A DNA stretch of 33,230 nucleotides from Gallionella sp. (GCA_030700315.1 JAUYJO010000079.1:1-33230); one strand, 5' to 3'; positions 24,092 to 32,578 are shown, counted from the stretch's first letter. Made by a program: numbers and translations. The notes: a model not told the origin generated them from the sequence alone.

Positions 24092-25366
24092 TTATTGCAT
24101 GTTGGCCAGTTGGATATTCGCCTGCGTCAAACGCTCGACCAGGGTATTCAGGAACGCCTGATTGAACCGGGACTGGCAGTTTTCCGAGGCGTTTCTTAAC
24201 GAGTCGGGTTTGATCTTGAGCAGGGTGACGGGCGTGTTGGCTGTGACTGTGGCGGTGCGGGTGGTCGCGCCTTTGCGGATATAGCACATTTCGCCGAAGC
24301 ATTGTCCCGCACCCTGGATGCCCAGAGTTTTACCTTCCTTGGATATTTTCGCTTCGCCGTCGGCGAGGATGAAAAAAAAGTTGCCCTCCTCGCCTTCGCG
24401 GACCAGCGGGGTTCCGGCAGGCATGCGCCCCCAGACGCTGATGCGCAATACCTCCCATAACTCGATGTCGCCGAACTCGCGGAAGAAGGGCAGGTTGCGC
24501 ATCGTGTTGAATTTTTCCGTTTCCGAAACCGTTTCGCGGGGCAATTCCAGCGCGGCGAAATTGGAAATATCCCTGGCGAAGTCGCGCCACCGCGCGTAGC
24601 GGTCTTCCAGTTTTTTGGCCATGGCCGTGGCGACAATCTGTTCCAGCCTGGGCGGCAAGGCCGGGCGCAGGGCGCGAATTCCAGGCGGTTTCTCGTTCAA
24701 TATCTTGTGTGACAAAGCGTAGCCGCTCTCCGCCTCGAACGGCATGCGCCCGGTCAGCAGACGGTACATGACCACGCCGAGGGAATAAATGTCCGTTTGT
24801 TGGGTGAGGGAGTGCAGCATGATCTGCTCCGGCGACATGAAGGCGGGCGAGCCTATCCCGACCAGTTCGGTCTGGTCGCTGCGGGTCAACACGGCTGCGC
24901 CGAAGTCGGCGATCTTCACATCGCCGTTTTCGCACATCATGATATTCGCGGGTTTGATGTCGCGGTGAATGACGCCGTTCCGGCTGGCGAAGTCGAGCGC
25001 AAGGGCGCATTTGAAAGCAATCTCGACCACTTTTTCCACGGGCAGCAGGGATTCGGGCTGGCCGTACTTTTCCAGGGTTCCGCCCTCCACATACTCCATG
25101 ACGATATAGCATTTGTCCTGGCTCAGCGCCGCATCGTGGATGCCGACGATATGCGGATGGTTGAGCCGCCCCGCGAGAGAAGCCTCGTTGGCGATCAATC
25201 TGCGGTATTTGTGGCCGTGCTCCGGGTCGGATAGCGCGCTGTCATTGAAAACCTTGATCGCGACCTTGCGTTCCGTAAAGGCGTCATAGGCCAGGTAAAC
25301 GGTACTCGTCGCCCCGCGTCCAAGCACGCTGGCGATTTCGTATTTGTCGATGCTGGCTGGTTCCAT
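24092..25366 (-). CDS. Ser/Thr protein kinase with C-terminal cyclic-nucleotide-binding domain
   Basis: This 424-residue kinase is taken from ATG 25366; an in-frame TTG lies 11 codons upstream and neither has a strong ribosome site. Residues about 8-265 are a Hanks-type kinase: glycine loop LGRGATSTVYLAYD, VAIKVF Lys, EYVEGGTLE hinge, catalytic loop HRDIKPANIMM, DFG in IADFGAAV and SPEQIM activation segment end. Residues about 290-420 are a cNMP-binding domain with FFFILADGEAKIS and GAGQCFGEMCYI, then TTRTATV. Here the FGE Glu and the Arg of the phosphate cassette are both present, so ligand binding is plausible. The layout recalls a cyclic-nucleotide-dependent kinase with the domain order reversed. 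There is no membrane segment, so it is cytoplasmic. It converges on sulP; whether it phosphorylates the transporter is unknown. Confidence 0.93.
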   Translation of the reverse strand: MEPASIDKYEIASVLGRGATSTVYLAYDAFTERKVAIKVFNDSALSDPEHGHKYRRLIANEASLAGRLNHPHIVGIHDAALSQDKCYIVMEYVEGGTLEKYGQPESLLPVEKVVEIAFKCALALDFASRNGVIHRDIKPANIMMCENGDVKIADFGAAVLTRSDQTELVGIGSPAFMSPEQIMLHSLTQQTDIYSLGVVMYRLLTGRMPFEAESGYALSHKILNEKPPGIRALRPALPPRLEQIVATAMAKKLEDRYARWRDFARDISNFAALELPRETVSETEKFNTMRNLPFFREFGDIELWEVLRISVWGRMPAGTPLVREGEEGNFFFILADGEAKISKEGKTLGIQGAGQCFGEMCYIRKGATTRTATVTANTPVTLLKIKPDSLRNASENCQSRFNQAFLNTLVERLTQANIQLANMQ

Positions 25367-25918
25367 CTGGCAAGTTCCATGTGGCGGATCAGATTTCAAG
25401 AGTGCGAAGAATACCTTAAACGGGCTGCGATCAAAAGGGTGGATAAAGTCTTGTTAAGGCGGGTGCGATTCAAACTGATGTGGAACTATCACAGATGGTT
25501 TATTCATGTGAAACAACCCAAACCCAAACCCAAACCCAAACCCAAACCCAAACCCAAACCCCAACCCCCTCCAGCTCCCCCTTGTCAGGGGGAGGGACTA
25601 GCCTCCACCCCTGACAAGGGGAGGCCGGGAGGGGTTTGTGCTTCGGAGTAAAACACGTGTCTATCCTGCAAAATGTTTCATTGTCAGCGTCGAAGGCAAC
25701 CAGCAGGCATAAACCATGCAAATTAGGCCGAAAGACATATATACATCGAAGTAAATTTCCGCTACCTTCACATGTCGATTCGATAGCCGCACCGGGCGGA
25801 AAATGCTGTTCCGGCAATAAGAATAAACGCGCGCCGCACCCAATACTATGACCGTCGATATTGCATCAAGCCAAGGGGAAATCAGCATGAAGCTGCGCGC
25901 TTACCGGGAAAGGGTAAG
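25367..25918. other. 552-bp divergent spacer between kinase and histidine kinase operon
   Basis: This spacer contains a CCCAAA hexamer array (25517-25558), paired CTTGTCAGGGG-type palindromes (25575-25594 and 25608-25624), and about 240 bp of lower-GC sequence with a small upstream ORF at its end (25887-25922). Open frames through the hexamer array translate to Lys-Pro or Val-Trp repeats and are not considered genes. Promoters for both flanking genes should lie here, but no convincing -35/-10 pair was found. Confidence 0.5.
25517..25558. repeat. CCCAAA hexamer array (GGGTTT on the minus strand), 7 perfect units
   Basis: Seven uninterrupted CCCAAA units are followed by degenerate CCCCAACCCCC. 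The minus strand, (TTTGGG)n, has the telomere-like pattern that folds into G-quadruplexes. It lies 150 bp upstream of the kinase start, on the strand that would be in the kinase leader RNA if transcription starts beyond it. Confidence 0.85.
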
Positions 25919-25922
25919 ATGA
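25887..25922 (+). CDS. 11-codon upstream ORF overlapping the histidine kinase start
   Basis: ATG 25887, preceded by AAGGGG at good spacing, opens MKLRAYRERVR and ends at TGA 25920-25922, overlapping the kinase ATG at 25919. The ATGA overlap is the classic layout for translational coupling. The peptide is basic and has no recognisable family. It may be a leader peptide that helps load ribosomes on the kinase gene, or simply chance. Confidence 0.35.
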   Translation: MKLRAYRERVR

Positions 25923-28900
25923 GGCTACATTCCGGAGACAGGGCATCCATGCGCGGCACGCTCATTGCCGTCGCGTTGCTGGCGCTGGTCGCGGCGCTGG
26001 CGTGGGCGCTCCCCGTGTTGCCTGGCATACACGGCATCGCCGGGTATTTGCCGCTGCACATGCTGCTCGAAACTGTCGCCATCGTCGTTGCCATGCTGGT
26101 GTTTGCGGTGGGATGGAATGCCCACAGCGACCGGATTCCGGGCAATATGGTCTGGCTTTCCTGCGCATTTCTCGGGGTGGGGCTGCTCGATTTTGCTCAC
26201 ATGCTGTCGTATACCGGGATGCCGGATTTCGTGACGCCGGGCGGCCCGGAGAAGGCGATCAATTTCTGGCTGCTCGAACGTTCGCTGGCCACCGTTGCGC
26301 TGCTCGCTGCGGTTCTCATGCCGCCGCGCCCATTTGCTTCCGCCGCGACCCGCTACAAGCTGCTCGCGGCCGTGATCGGCGCAACTGCTTTCGCGTATTG
26401 GTTGTTCCTGTACCATCAGGATGCGCTGCCGCACAACTTTGTTCCTGGCCAGGGGCTCACCGCCTTCAAGATCGTCTCGGAATACGCGATCATTGCGCTC
26501 AACCTTGCCGCCGCATGGGTGCTGTGGGCTCGACGGGGTGCGCCGCAAACGTTCAATGTGGCGGCGCTGTTCGGTGCGGCCTGCACCATGGCGCTGGGCG
26601 AGTTTTTCTTTACCTTGTATGCCAGCGTCACCGACGTTTACAATCTGCTGGGCCATGTTTACGTGGTGATCGCTTACCTGTTTTTTTACCGGGCTATTTT
26701 TGTTGCGGCAATAGAAACCCCTTACCGCCAGTTGCGTGTTTCACAAAACCAGTTGCAGGCGACGATCGATGCCATTCCAGACTCGTTGTTCGAGCTCGGG
26801 CTGGACGGTCGCTACCATGACCTGCACACCCCGCGCCGCGATTTGCTGGCGGCATCCATCGAAAACTTGCAGGATAAAACGGTGGACGAGGTGTTGCCGC
26901 ACGAAGCGGCCAGCGTGGTCATGTCGGCTTTGCGTGAGGCGTGGGACGATGGGCATTCGTATGGAAAAGTGATCGAGTTGCCGCTGGCGCAAGGCAATCG
27001 TTGGTTCGAACTTTCTGTTTCCCGCAAAAATGCCGGGAAGTCTGATGGGCCGCGCTTCATCGTGCTGTCGCGCGATATTACCGAGCGCAGGCAGATGGAG
27101 GGCGCATTGCGCCGCTCCGAGGCCATGCTGCACACGCTCTATGATTCGACCAGCGACGCGGTGATGCTGCTCGACGAGAACGGGTTTATCGACTGCAACA
27201 AGGCAACGCTGAGGATGTTTGGCTGCGCGACACAGGAGGAGTTCTGCGCCCTGCACCCCGCCGATTTGTCGCCGCCGGAACAGCCTTGCGGTGTGGATTC
27301 GATGACTTTGGCCAACGAGCGGATCGCTGCCGCCATGGCAAAAGGCAACAACATATTCGAATGGATACATCGGCGCGTGAACACCGGCAGTGATTTTTCT
27401 GCCGAGGTGTTGCTGAGCAGGATGGAGCTGGATGGCAGAACGATATTGCAGGCGACCGTGCGCGATATCACCGAGCGCAAGCATGCGGAAGAATTGGCGC
27501 ATCAGTTCGGCAGCCTGTTGCAGGGTTCATTCGACGAGATTTACATGTTCGATGCGCACTCCCTGCATTTCCTGCTGGCCAGTAAAGGCGCGGAGGAAAA
27601 CCTCGGCTATTCCTCCGAAGAGTTGAACCAGCTTACGCCGCTGGACATCAAGCCCATGTTCACCGTGCAGAGCTTCGAGCAATTGGTCGCGCCGCTGCGC
27701 GGCGGTGACGGAAAATCGTTGTTTTTCGAGACCATCCACCGGCGCAAGGATGGCACCACTTACCCGGTGGAAGCGCATCTCCAGCTCATGCGTGGGAGAA
27801 CGCCGGTATTTATGGCGATTATTCAGGATCTATCCAAGCGTAAAAATAGCGAAGCGCGCATCGAGCTGTTAAGCCGCACCTACCGTTTGCTGAGCCGGGT
27901 AAACGAGGCGATTGTGCGTGCCCCAAACAGAAGCCTGCTTTTCGAAGCGGTATGCAACGCCGCCATGACATCGGAGCTGTTCCGGTTTATCTGGATCGGC
28001 ATGTTGGACAAGAGCGAGCATCGGGTGATACCGATGGCTCGTTCCGGGGCGGAACAAGGCTACACGCCCGAGTTCAACATCAGGATTGACGACGAGAGCT
28101 GCCGTGAGTGGCCGATAGTCAAGGCCATTCGCGAAGGTGTTCATGTGGTCAGGCAGGACATCGGAAATGAAACGGATTGTGAGCAATGGCAGGATGAGGC
28201 GGCCATGCGTGGCTACCGGTCTGCCGGCATGTTTCCGATACGCGAGACGGGTGTTGTGACGGGCACGATCAATGTCTATTCCGCCGATGAACATTTCTTT
28301 ACGCAGGACATTATCGAGCTGATGCTGGAGCTTGCAGCAGACGTGTCGTTTGCGCTTGACGTGTTTGCCGAGAAAAAACGCCGGGGGCAGGCGGAAGCCG
28401 AAATCCGGCAGCTCAATATCCATCTGGAGCGGCGCGTGGCGGAGCGCACCCATCAACTGGAGCTGGTCAACAAGGAGCTGGAAGCGTTCTGCTATTCGGT
28501 GTCGCACGACTTGCGCGCACCGTTGCGCAGCATCGACGGCTTCAGCCAGGTATTACTGAAAAAATATCAGGGGCAACTGGACGCGACGGGCAAGGATTAT
28601 CTTAATCGCGTGCGCCGTTCAAGCCAGCATATGGGGCAACTGATCGATGATATGTTGCAGCTTTCGCAGGTGACGCGCGGCCCGCTGAAGCGGGATCGGG
28701 TCGATTTGAGCGCAATCGCGGAACAGGTGGTGGAAGAATTGTGCAAGGCGCAGCCCGGGCGGCAGGTGCGGTTCATTTTGCAGCAAGGCATGGCCGTTCA
28801 CGGTGATGCCGGCCTGCTGCGCATCGCGATGGACAACCTGCTCGGCAACGCCTGGAAATATTCCGGCAAGAAAGCCGCAGCGGAAATCGAATTCGGCGCG

Positions 28901-29176
28901 CAAAATAGACCTTCCGATCACGGGGAGGAGCGCGCGTTCTTCGTGCGCGACAACGGCGCCGGATTCAACATGGACTATGCGCAGAAATTGTTCGGTGCCT
29001 TCCAGCGCCTGCATGGGGCAAGCGAATTCGAGGGAACCGGGATCGGTCTGGCCACGGTGCAGCGCATCATTCACCGGCATCATGGCAAGGTTTGGGCGGA
29101 AGGGAAAGAAGAGCACGGGGCGACGTTTTACTTTACGCTGCCGCAACGGGAACGGGAAAGCGAGGAGGCGGCATGA
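25919..29176 (+). CDS. MASE3-PAS-PAS-PAS-GAF sensor histidine kinase
   Basis: This 1085-residue inner-membrane kinase has about eight membrane segments in residues 10-265, with the MASE3-type signature (LGVGLLDFAHMLSYTGMPDF, LLERSLATVALL). Three PAS domains follow: about 275-390 (ATIDAIPDSLFELGLDG), 398-520 (MLHTLYDSTSDAVMLLDENG) and 528-645 (GSFDEIYMFDAHSL). About 655-820 is GAF-like, then a coiled coil. The HisKA domain has VSHDLRAPLRSIDGFSQVL with phospho-acceptor His863. The ATPase domain carries NLLGNAWKYSGK, VRDNGAGFNMDYA, and GTGIGLATVQRIIHRHHG. This output half is of the phytochrome-like (Cph1) type. The ligand is unknown. The stop overlaps the next ATG (ATGA), so the receiver gene is coupled and is the likely phosphate acceptor. 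Confidence 0.95.
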   Translation: MRLHSGDRASMRGTLIAVALLALVAALAWALPVLPGIHGIAGYLPLHMLLETVAIVVAMLVFAVGWNAHSDRIPGNMVWLSCAFLGVGLLDFAHMLSYTGMPDFVTPGGPEKAINFWLLERSLATVALLAAVLMPPRPFASAATRYKLLAAVIGATAFAYWLFLYHQDALPHNFVPGQGLTAFKIVSEYAIIALNLAAAWVLWARRGAPQTFNVAALFGAACTMALGEFFFTLYASVTDVYNLLGHVYVVIAYLFFYRAIFVAAIETPYRQLRVSQNQLQATIDAIPDSLFELGLDGRYHDLHTPRRDLLAASIENLQDKTVDEVLPHEAASVVMSALREAWDDGHSYGKVIELPLAQGNRWFELSVSRKNAGKSDGPRFIVLSRDITERRQMEGALRRSEAMLHTLYDSTSDAVMLLDENGFIDCNKATLRMFGCATQEEFCALHPADLSPPEQPCGVDSMTLANERIAAAMAKGNNIFEWIHRRVNTGSDFSAEVLLSRMELDGRTILQATVRDITERKHAEELAHQFGSLLQGSFDEIYMFDAHSLHFLLASKGAEENLGYSSEELNQLTPLDIKPMFTVQSFEQLVAPLRGGDGKSLFFETIHRRKDGTTYPVEAHLQLMRGRTPVFMAIIQDLSKRKNSEARIELLSRTYRLLSRVNEAIVRAPNRSLLFEAVCNAAMTSELFRFIWIGMLDKSEHRVIPMARSGAEQGYTPEFNIRIDDESCREWPIVKAIREGVHVVRQDIGNETDCEQWQDEAAMRGYRSAGMFPIRETGVVTGTINVYSADEHFFTQDIIELMLELAADVSFALDVFAEKKRRGQAEAEIRQLNIHLERRVAERTHQLELVNKELEAFCYSVSHDLRAPLRSIDGFSQVLLKKYQGQLDATGKDYLNRVRRSSQHMGQLIDDMLQLSQVTRGPLKRDRVDLSAIAEQVVEELCKAQPGRQVRFILQQGMAVHGDAGLLRIAMDNLLGNAWKYSGKKAAAEIEFGAQNRPSDHGEERAFFVRDNGAGFNMDYAQKLFGAFQRLHGASEFEGTGIGLATVQRIIHRHHGKVWAEGKEEHGATFYFTLPQRERESEEAA

Positions 29177-29625
29177 GCGATGGCAATAAAATAATTCTGC
29201 TGGTGGAAGACAATCCGGACGACGAAGAGCTGACCCGCCTGGCGTTTGCGGAAAGCCGGGTCGCCAATGAGCTGGTGGTGGTGCGCGATGGGCAGGAGGC
29301 GCTGGACTACCTGTTCGCGAACGGGAAATATGCGGGCAGGGATGTTTGTGTGCGCCCGCAATTGATCCTGCTCGACCTGAATCTCCCCAAGGTCGATGGC
29401 TTGGAGGTGCTGCGCCGCATCCGCGCCGACGAGTTGACCAGATTGCTGCCGGTGGTGGTCATGACGACCAGCCGGGAGGAGCAGGATTTGCTCGACAGTT
29501 ATTCGTCCGGCGCCAACAGCTATATCCAGAAGCCGGTGGATTTCACCCGGTTTACCGAAGCCGTGCGCCAGCTCGGTTTGTACTGGCTGGTGTTGAACGA
29601 AGTGCCGCATACCTGCCGCAAATGA
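29173..29625 (+). CDS. single-domain response regulator (Rcp1-like)
   Basis: This 150-residue receiver domain has no output domain. The acidic pair is Glu12/Asp13 (LLVEDNPDDEELT), the phospho-acceptor is Asp68 in LILLDLNLPKVDG, the Thr switch is in VVMTTS, and the Lys is in YIQKPVDF. The NPDDEELT start and the LDYLF insertion are typical of Rcp1-type regulators that partner phytochrome-like kinases, which matches the upstream kinase. The ATG overlaps the kinase stop; GAGGAGG provides the ribosome site. It probably passes phosphate on, or acts by protein contact. Confidence 0.95.
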   Translation: MSDGNKIILLVEDNPDDEELTRLAFAESRVANELVVVRDGQEALDYLFANGKYAGRDVCVRPQLILLDLNLPKVDGLEVLRRIRADELTRLLPVVVMTTSREEQDLLDSYSSGANSYIQKPVDFTRFTEAVRQLGLYWLVLNEVPHTCRK

Positions 29626-29637
29626 AGCTGAATGGGT

Positions 29638-29862
29638 AACTACTCAGGTGCGGCTGTTTTTCTCCTTCCCTCTTGCGGGGGGAAGGCCGGGATTAACCAG
29701 CGACTTGGCTGCGGTCTTTTGCAGCCTAGTCGAATGGCTAGTTGTTTCATCGAGGGGGTAGAAAGGTGGGGCAACAGATACCGTGCGATGATTCCGCCCT
29801 TCTACCCCCATCCTAACCTTCCCCCTTCCAGGGGGAAGGGACTGGCGTTGTGGCTGTTTTGT
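29638..29862. repeat. mosaic of M2-like element and the 60-bp dispersed repeat
   Basis: An M2-like left end and core (ACTACTCAGGTGC, TTTTTCTCCTTCCC) starts at 29639. The 60-bp block shared with 2681-2740 follows at 29689-29749. An M2-like GGGACTGGCGTTGTGGCTGTTTT segment resumes near 29840. The order suggests one repeat inserted in another. It separates two genes of the signalling cluster by 269 bp. Confidence 0.55.
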
Positions 29863-29894
29863 GGGACCTATGAAAAATTGGATGAATTTTTAAT

Positions 29895-31421
29895 ATGAAC
29901 CCATCCATCAAGACATTGCGCGTATTGCTGGTCGAGGACTCGCAGGACGATGCCGACCTGATTCTGCTCGAACTGAACGAGGGCGGTTTTGATACCACCT
30001 GTGCCAGGGTGGATACCGAGGCGGCCATGCGCGCGACGCTGGCTGACCAGCGTTGGGATGTGGTGATCTCGGACTTCAACCTGCCGGGTTTCAGCGCCCA
30101 CGGGGCGTTGGTGGCGCTGCGCGAAACGGGTGCGGATATTCCTTTTATCGTCGTGTCCGGCTGTATCGGCGAAGAACGCGCGGTCGCCCTGATGAAGCAA
30201 GGCGCCAGCGATTTCGTCATGAAAGACAAGCTGGTGCGGCTGGCGCCCGTCATCGAGCGCGAGTTGCGCGAAGTGGATATGCGCCGCGAGCACCGCCAGA
30301 CACAGCAGGCGCTGTACGAAAAAGAAAAAATGCTGAACGGCATCACCGCGTCTATCGGTGAAGGCATCCTGGTGTTGAGCGACAGCGGAAGGCTGCTGTT
30401 CATGAACCCGGCGGCCGAGCGGATGCTGGGCTGGGCGGAGTGCGAGCTGTTCTACCGCGAGGTGTACCCGATCATCCATTCGCAACAACCGGATGGCGCG
30501 CGCTTGCCGGAGCATGGCCACGAGACGCTCGGCGTGTTGAGGGAAGGCGAGGTACACCGGGCCGAGGACGATGTTTACTGGAGCAAGGATGGCACGCCCA
30601 TCCCCGTGTCCATTGTCGCCAGCGCGATCATGGAGAATGGCAAGGCAATCGCTTCCGTCATCGCTTTTCAGGACATCAGCAAGCGCAAGCTGACCGAATG
30701 GAATCTGCTGGAATCGCGCCGGCAGTTGCGCGAACTGTCCTCCCATTTGCAATCCGTGCGAGAAGAAGAGAGAACACGCATCGCGCGCGAGCTGCACGAC
30801 GAGCTCGGGCAAATGCTGATGGGGGTCAAGCTCGATGCAAAGTGGCTGGCCAAACGCCTGAATGACGGGCAGCCGGAGGTGATCGACAAGCTTGGCGCCA
30901 TGTCCCGGTTGATCGACGAGACGCTGGACGCGATGCGCAGGGTCGCGGCGGATTTGCGCCCGACGATGCTGGACGACCTGGGGCTGGCGGCGGCGGTCGA
31001 ATGGCTGACCGAGGATTTTGCCGAGCGCACCGGCATCAGCGTCCGCCTGGAATTAGATCTGGAAAATGGGCAATGCGATTGTCAGGGAACGGGATGCGAC
31101 CTGGACGTGAAAGTGGCTACTGCCGCGTTCCGGATTGTGCAGGAATGCCTCACCAATGTCGCCCGTCATGCGGAGGCCGCGCATGTACTGGTTTCGCTGG
31201 ATTGTCACAAGGAGAAACTTATGCTGCTGCTATCCGACGATGGCAAGGGAATGCTTGCCGACCATGAAAACAAACGTAACTCCTACGGCATGATCGGAAT
31301 GTTGGAACGCGCCCGTGGTCTGGGCGGAACATTCGATGTGTTCAGTATTCCGGGTGAAGGCGTTGCTGTGGTGGCCATCCTGCCGCTGCAACCGGCGGGC
31401 CATGCGGGAGAGGCGCAATGA
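29895..31421 (+). CDS. receiver-PAS-HisKA_3 hybrid histidine kinase
   Basis: This 508-residue cytoplasmic kinase has no membrane segment. Residues 8-125 are a receiver domain (LLVEDSQDDADL, Asp60 in VVISDFNLPGFSAHG, Lys in FVMKDKLVRL). About 145-275 is a PAS domain (ITASIGEGILVLSDSGRLLF). About 285-360 is the NarX-type dimerisation domain with RIARELHDELGQMLMG, phospho-acceptor His301, and DLRPTMLDDLGLAAAVEWL. The C-terminal ATPase includes FRIVQECLTNVARHAEA and SDDGKGM. A short Cys-containing segment, NGQCDCQGTGCDLD, sits inside the ATPase region and is unusual. The receiver at the N-terminus means upstream phosphate could tune this kinase. The stop overlaps the start of the NarL-type regulator, its likely partner. 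Confidence 0.95.
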   Translation: MNPSIKTLRVLLVEDSQDDADLILLELNEGGFDTTCARVDTEAAMRATLADQRWDVVISDFNLPGFSAHGALVALRETGADIPFIVVSGCIGEERAVALMKQGASDFVMKDKLVRLAPVIERELREVDMRREHRQTQQALYEKEKMLNGITASIGEGILVLSDSGRLLFMNPAAERMLGWAECELFYREVYPIIHSQQPDGARLPEHGHETLGVLREGEVHRAEDDVYWSKDGTPIPVSIVASAIMENGKAIASVIAFQDISKRKLTEWNLLESRRQLRELSSHLQSVREEERTRIARELHDELGQMLMGVKLDAKWLAKRLNDGQPEVIDKLGAMSRLIDETLDAMRRVAADLRPTMLDDLGLAAAVEWLTEDFAERTGISVRLELDLENGQCDCQGTGCDLDVKVATAAFRIVQECLTNVARHAEAAHVLVSLDCHKEKLMLLLSDDGKGMLADHENKRNSYGMIGMLERARGLGGTFDVFSIPGEGVAVVAILPLQPAGHAGEAQ

Positions 31422-32065
31422 TCCGGATATTGATAGCCGATGACCATGCGATTGTGCGCGGCGGTTTGAAGCAACTGCTGTCCGAACAGAGGGATTTTAC
31501 CGTTGCGGGCGAGGCGGCAAATGGCCTGGAAGTGCTCAAGCTGATACGCGAACAGCCGTTCGACGTGGCGCTGATGGATATGTCCATGCCCGGCCGGAGC
31601 GGGATCGAATTGATTAAACAGGTCAAGGCCGAGAAACCGAAACTGGCGGTGCTGGTGCTCAGCATGCACAAGGAAGAGCAATATGCAGTCAGGGCGCTGA
31701 AGGCGGGCGCGGCGGGATACCTGACCAAGGAAAGCGCGCCCGACCAACTGGTCGCGGCGATTCGCAAGGTCGCCGGAGGCGGCGTATTCATCAGCGCCGG
31801 GGTGGCCGAGCGGCTGGCGCTCGAACTGGGCGGCAACCACCACGATGCCGCCCCACACACGCTGCTTTCCGACCGCGAAGAGCAGATTTTCCGCATGATT
31901 GTTTCCGGTACGCCTATCGGCGGCATCGCCAACGAACTGTCGCTGAGCGTGAAAACCGTCAGCACGCACAAAACGCGCATCCTGCAAAAAATGAACATGA
32001 CCAGCAGCGCCGAACTGATCCATTACTCCATCCGCCATCATCTGGTGGAGTTGCCGGACGAGTAG
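31418..32065 (+). CDS. NarL/FixJ family response regulator
   Basis: This 215-residue transcription factor has a receiver at 1-120 (ILIADDHAIVRGGLKQLL, phospho-acceptor Asp54 in ALMDMSMPGRSG, Lys in GYLTKESAPDQL). The C-terminal LuxR-type helix-turn-helix lies at about 148-205 (LSDREEQIFRMIVSG, IANELSLSVKTVSTHKTRIL). It overlaps the hybrid kinase gene by four bases (ATGA) and is very probably its cognate regulator. Its targets are unknown. A small gene follows after 5 bp. Confidence 0.96.
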   Translation: MIRILIADDHAIVRGGLKQLLSEQRDFTVAGEAANGLEVLKLIREQPFDVALMDMSMPGRSGIELIKQVKAEKPKLAVLVLSMHKEEQYAVRALKAGAAGYLTKESAPDQLVAAIRKVAGGGVFISAGVAERLALELGGNHHDAAPHTLLSDREEQIFRMIVSGTPIGGIANELSLSVKTVSTHKTRILQKMNMTSSAELIHYSIRHHLVELPDE

Positions 32066-32070
32066 AGCTT

Positions 32071-32364
32071 ATGAAAATTGCACCCAATCTTCCCAGGCCG
32101 GTAGCGATAGTGAAAGATCCCCTGGAAGTGGAAGCGTTGACCGACAACAAGCCGGTTCAAACGCATGCACGGCATGAGATGTCTGACGAGGCTATCGGGG
32201 AGGAAGAAAAACGCCATGAACCGCGTATTCAAGGAGAGCGCCGGATTTATTGCCGCCGCATCGAGTATGTGCCGGTGTTGATCGAATTGCGTTCGGGCAA
32301 GGACCGGCGTCGGCATAACCAGAGAGCGGGCGACCCGATGGAACATGTTGACGTGAATGCCTAG
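32071..32364 (+). CDS. small basic protein at the end of the signalling operon, unknown function
   Basis: This 97-residue protein has a proline-containing N-terminus, an acidic middle (DEAIGEEEKRHE) and a strongly basic C-terminal half (GERRIYCRRIEYVPVLIELRSGKDRRRHNQRAGD). There is no signal peptide or membrane segment. The gene starts 5 bp after the NarL-type regulator stop with a modest GAG ribosome site, so it is probably in the same transcript. The RRxYCRRI...ELRSGxDRRRxxQR core looks conserved in style, but I cannot name a family. Nucleic-acid or second-messenger binding is a guess only. Confidence 0.6.
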   Translation: MKIAPNLPRPVAIVKDPLEVEALTDNKPVQTHARHEMSDEAIGEEEKRHEPRIQGERRIYCRRIEYVPVLIELRSGKDRRRHNQRAGDPMEHVDVNA

Positions 32365-32454
32365 CAGAGTGAATGCTTGGGAAAGTTGCGCTTCGAGGTT
32401 GAATGGGCGACAATCTCGGCGGATTCGCTCAGATGTTTGATCGTCCGTTTTCAA

Positions 32455-32565
32455 CCCAGATAATCCATTGGGGCGTAGGTCGGGCTTCAGCCCGACATGT
32501 CGGGTTGAAACCCGACCTACAACCCATTGATTTTCAATACCCCAATAGCTAATGAACTATCTGGG
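32455..32565. mobile_element. MITE-like element family M1, copy C (reverse orientation), at the nsrR start
   Basis: The ends CCCAGATAATCCATT and AATGAACTATCTGGG and the twin GTCGGG/CCCGAC hairpins match copies A and B in inverted orientation. The exact 5-bp repeat TTCAA flanks both sides (32450-32454, 32566-32570). It ends 13 bp before the nsrR ATG, so the native upstream region has been displaced. The ribosome site AAGG starts inside the right-hand target repeat. Confidence 0.85.
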
Positions 32566-32578
32566 TTCAAGGCAATAA

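Noticed and set aside
25517-25558. Possible CRISPR or origin iteron array
   Set aside because: The units are 6-bp pure tandem copies with no spacers, and there is no cas, rep or parA gene nearby.
25379-25651. ORF with Lys-Pro repeats, and its minus-strand partner with Val-Trp repeats
   Set aside because: Both are translations of the CCCAAA array and neighbouring palindromes, with no ribosome site and no domain.
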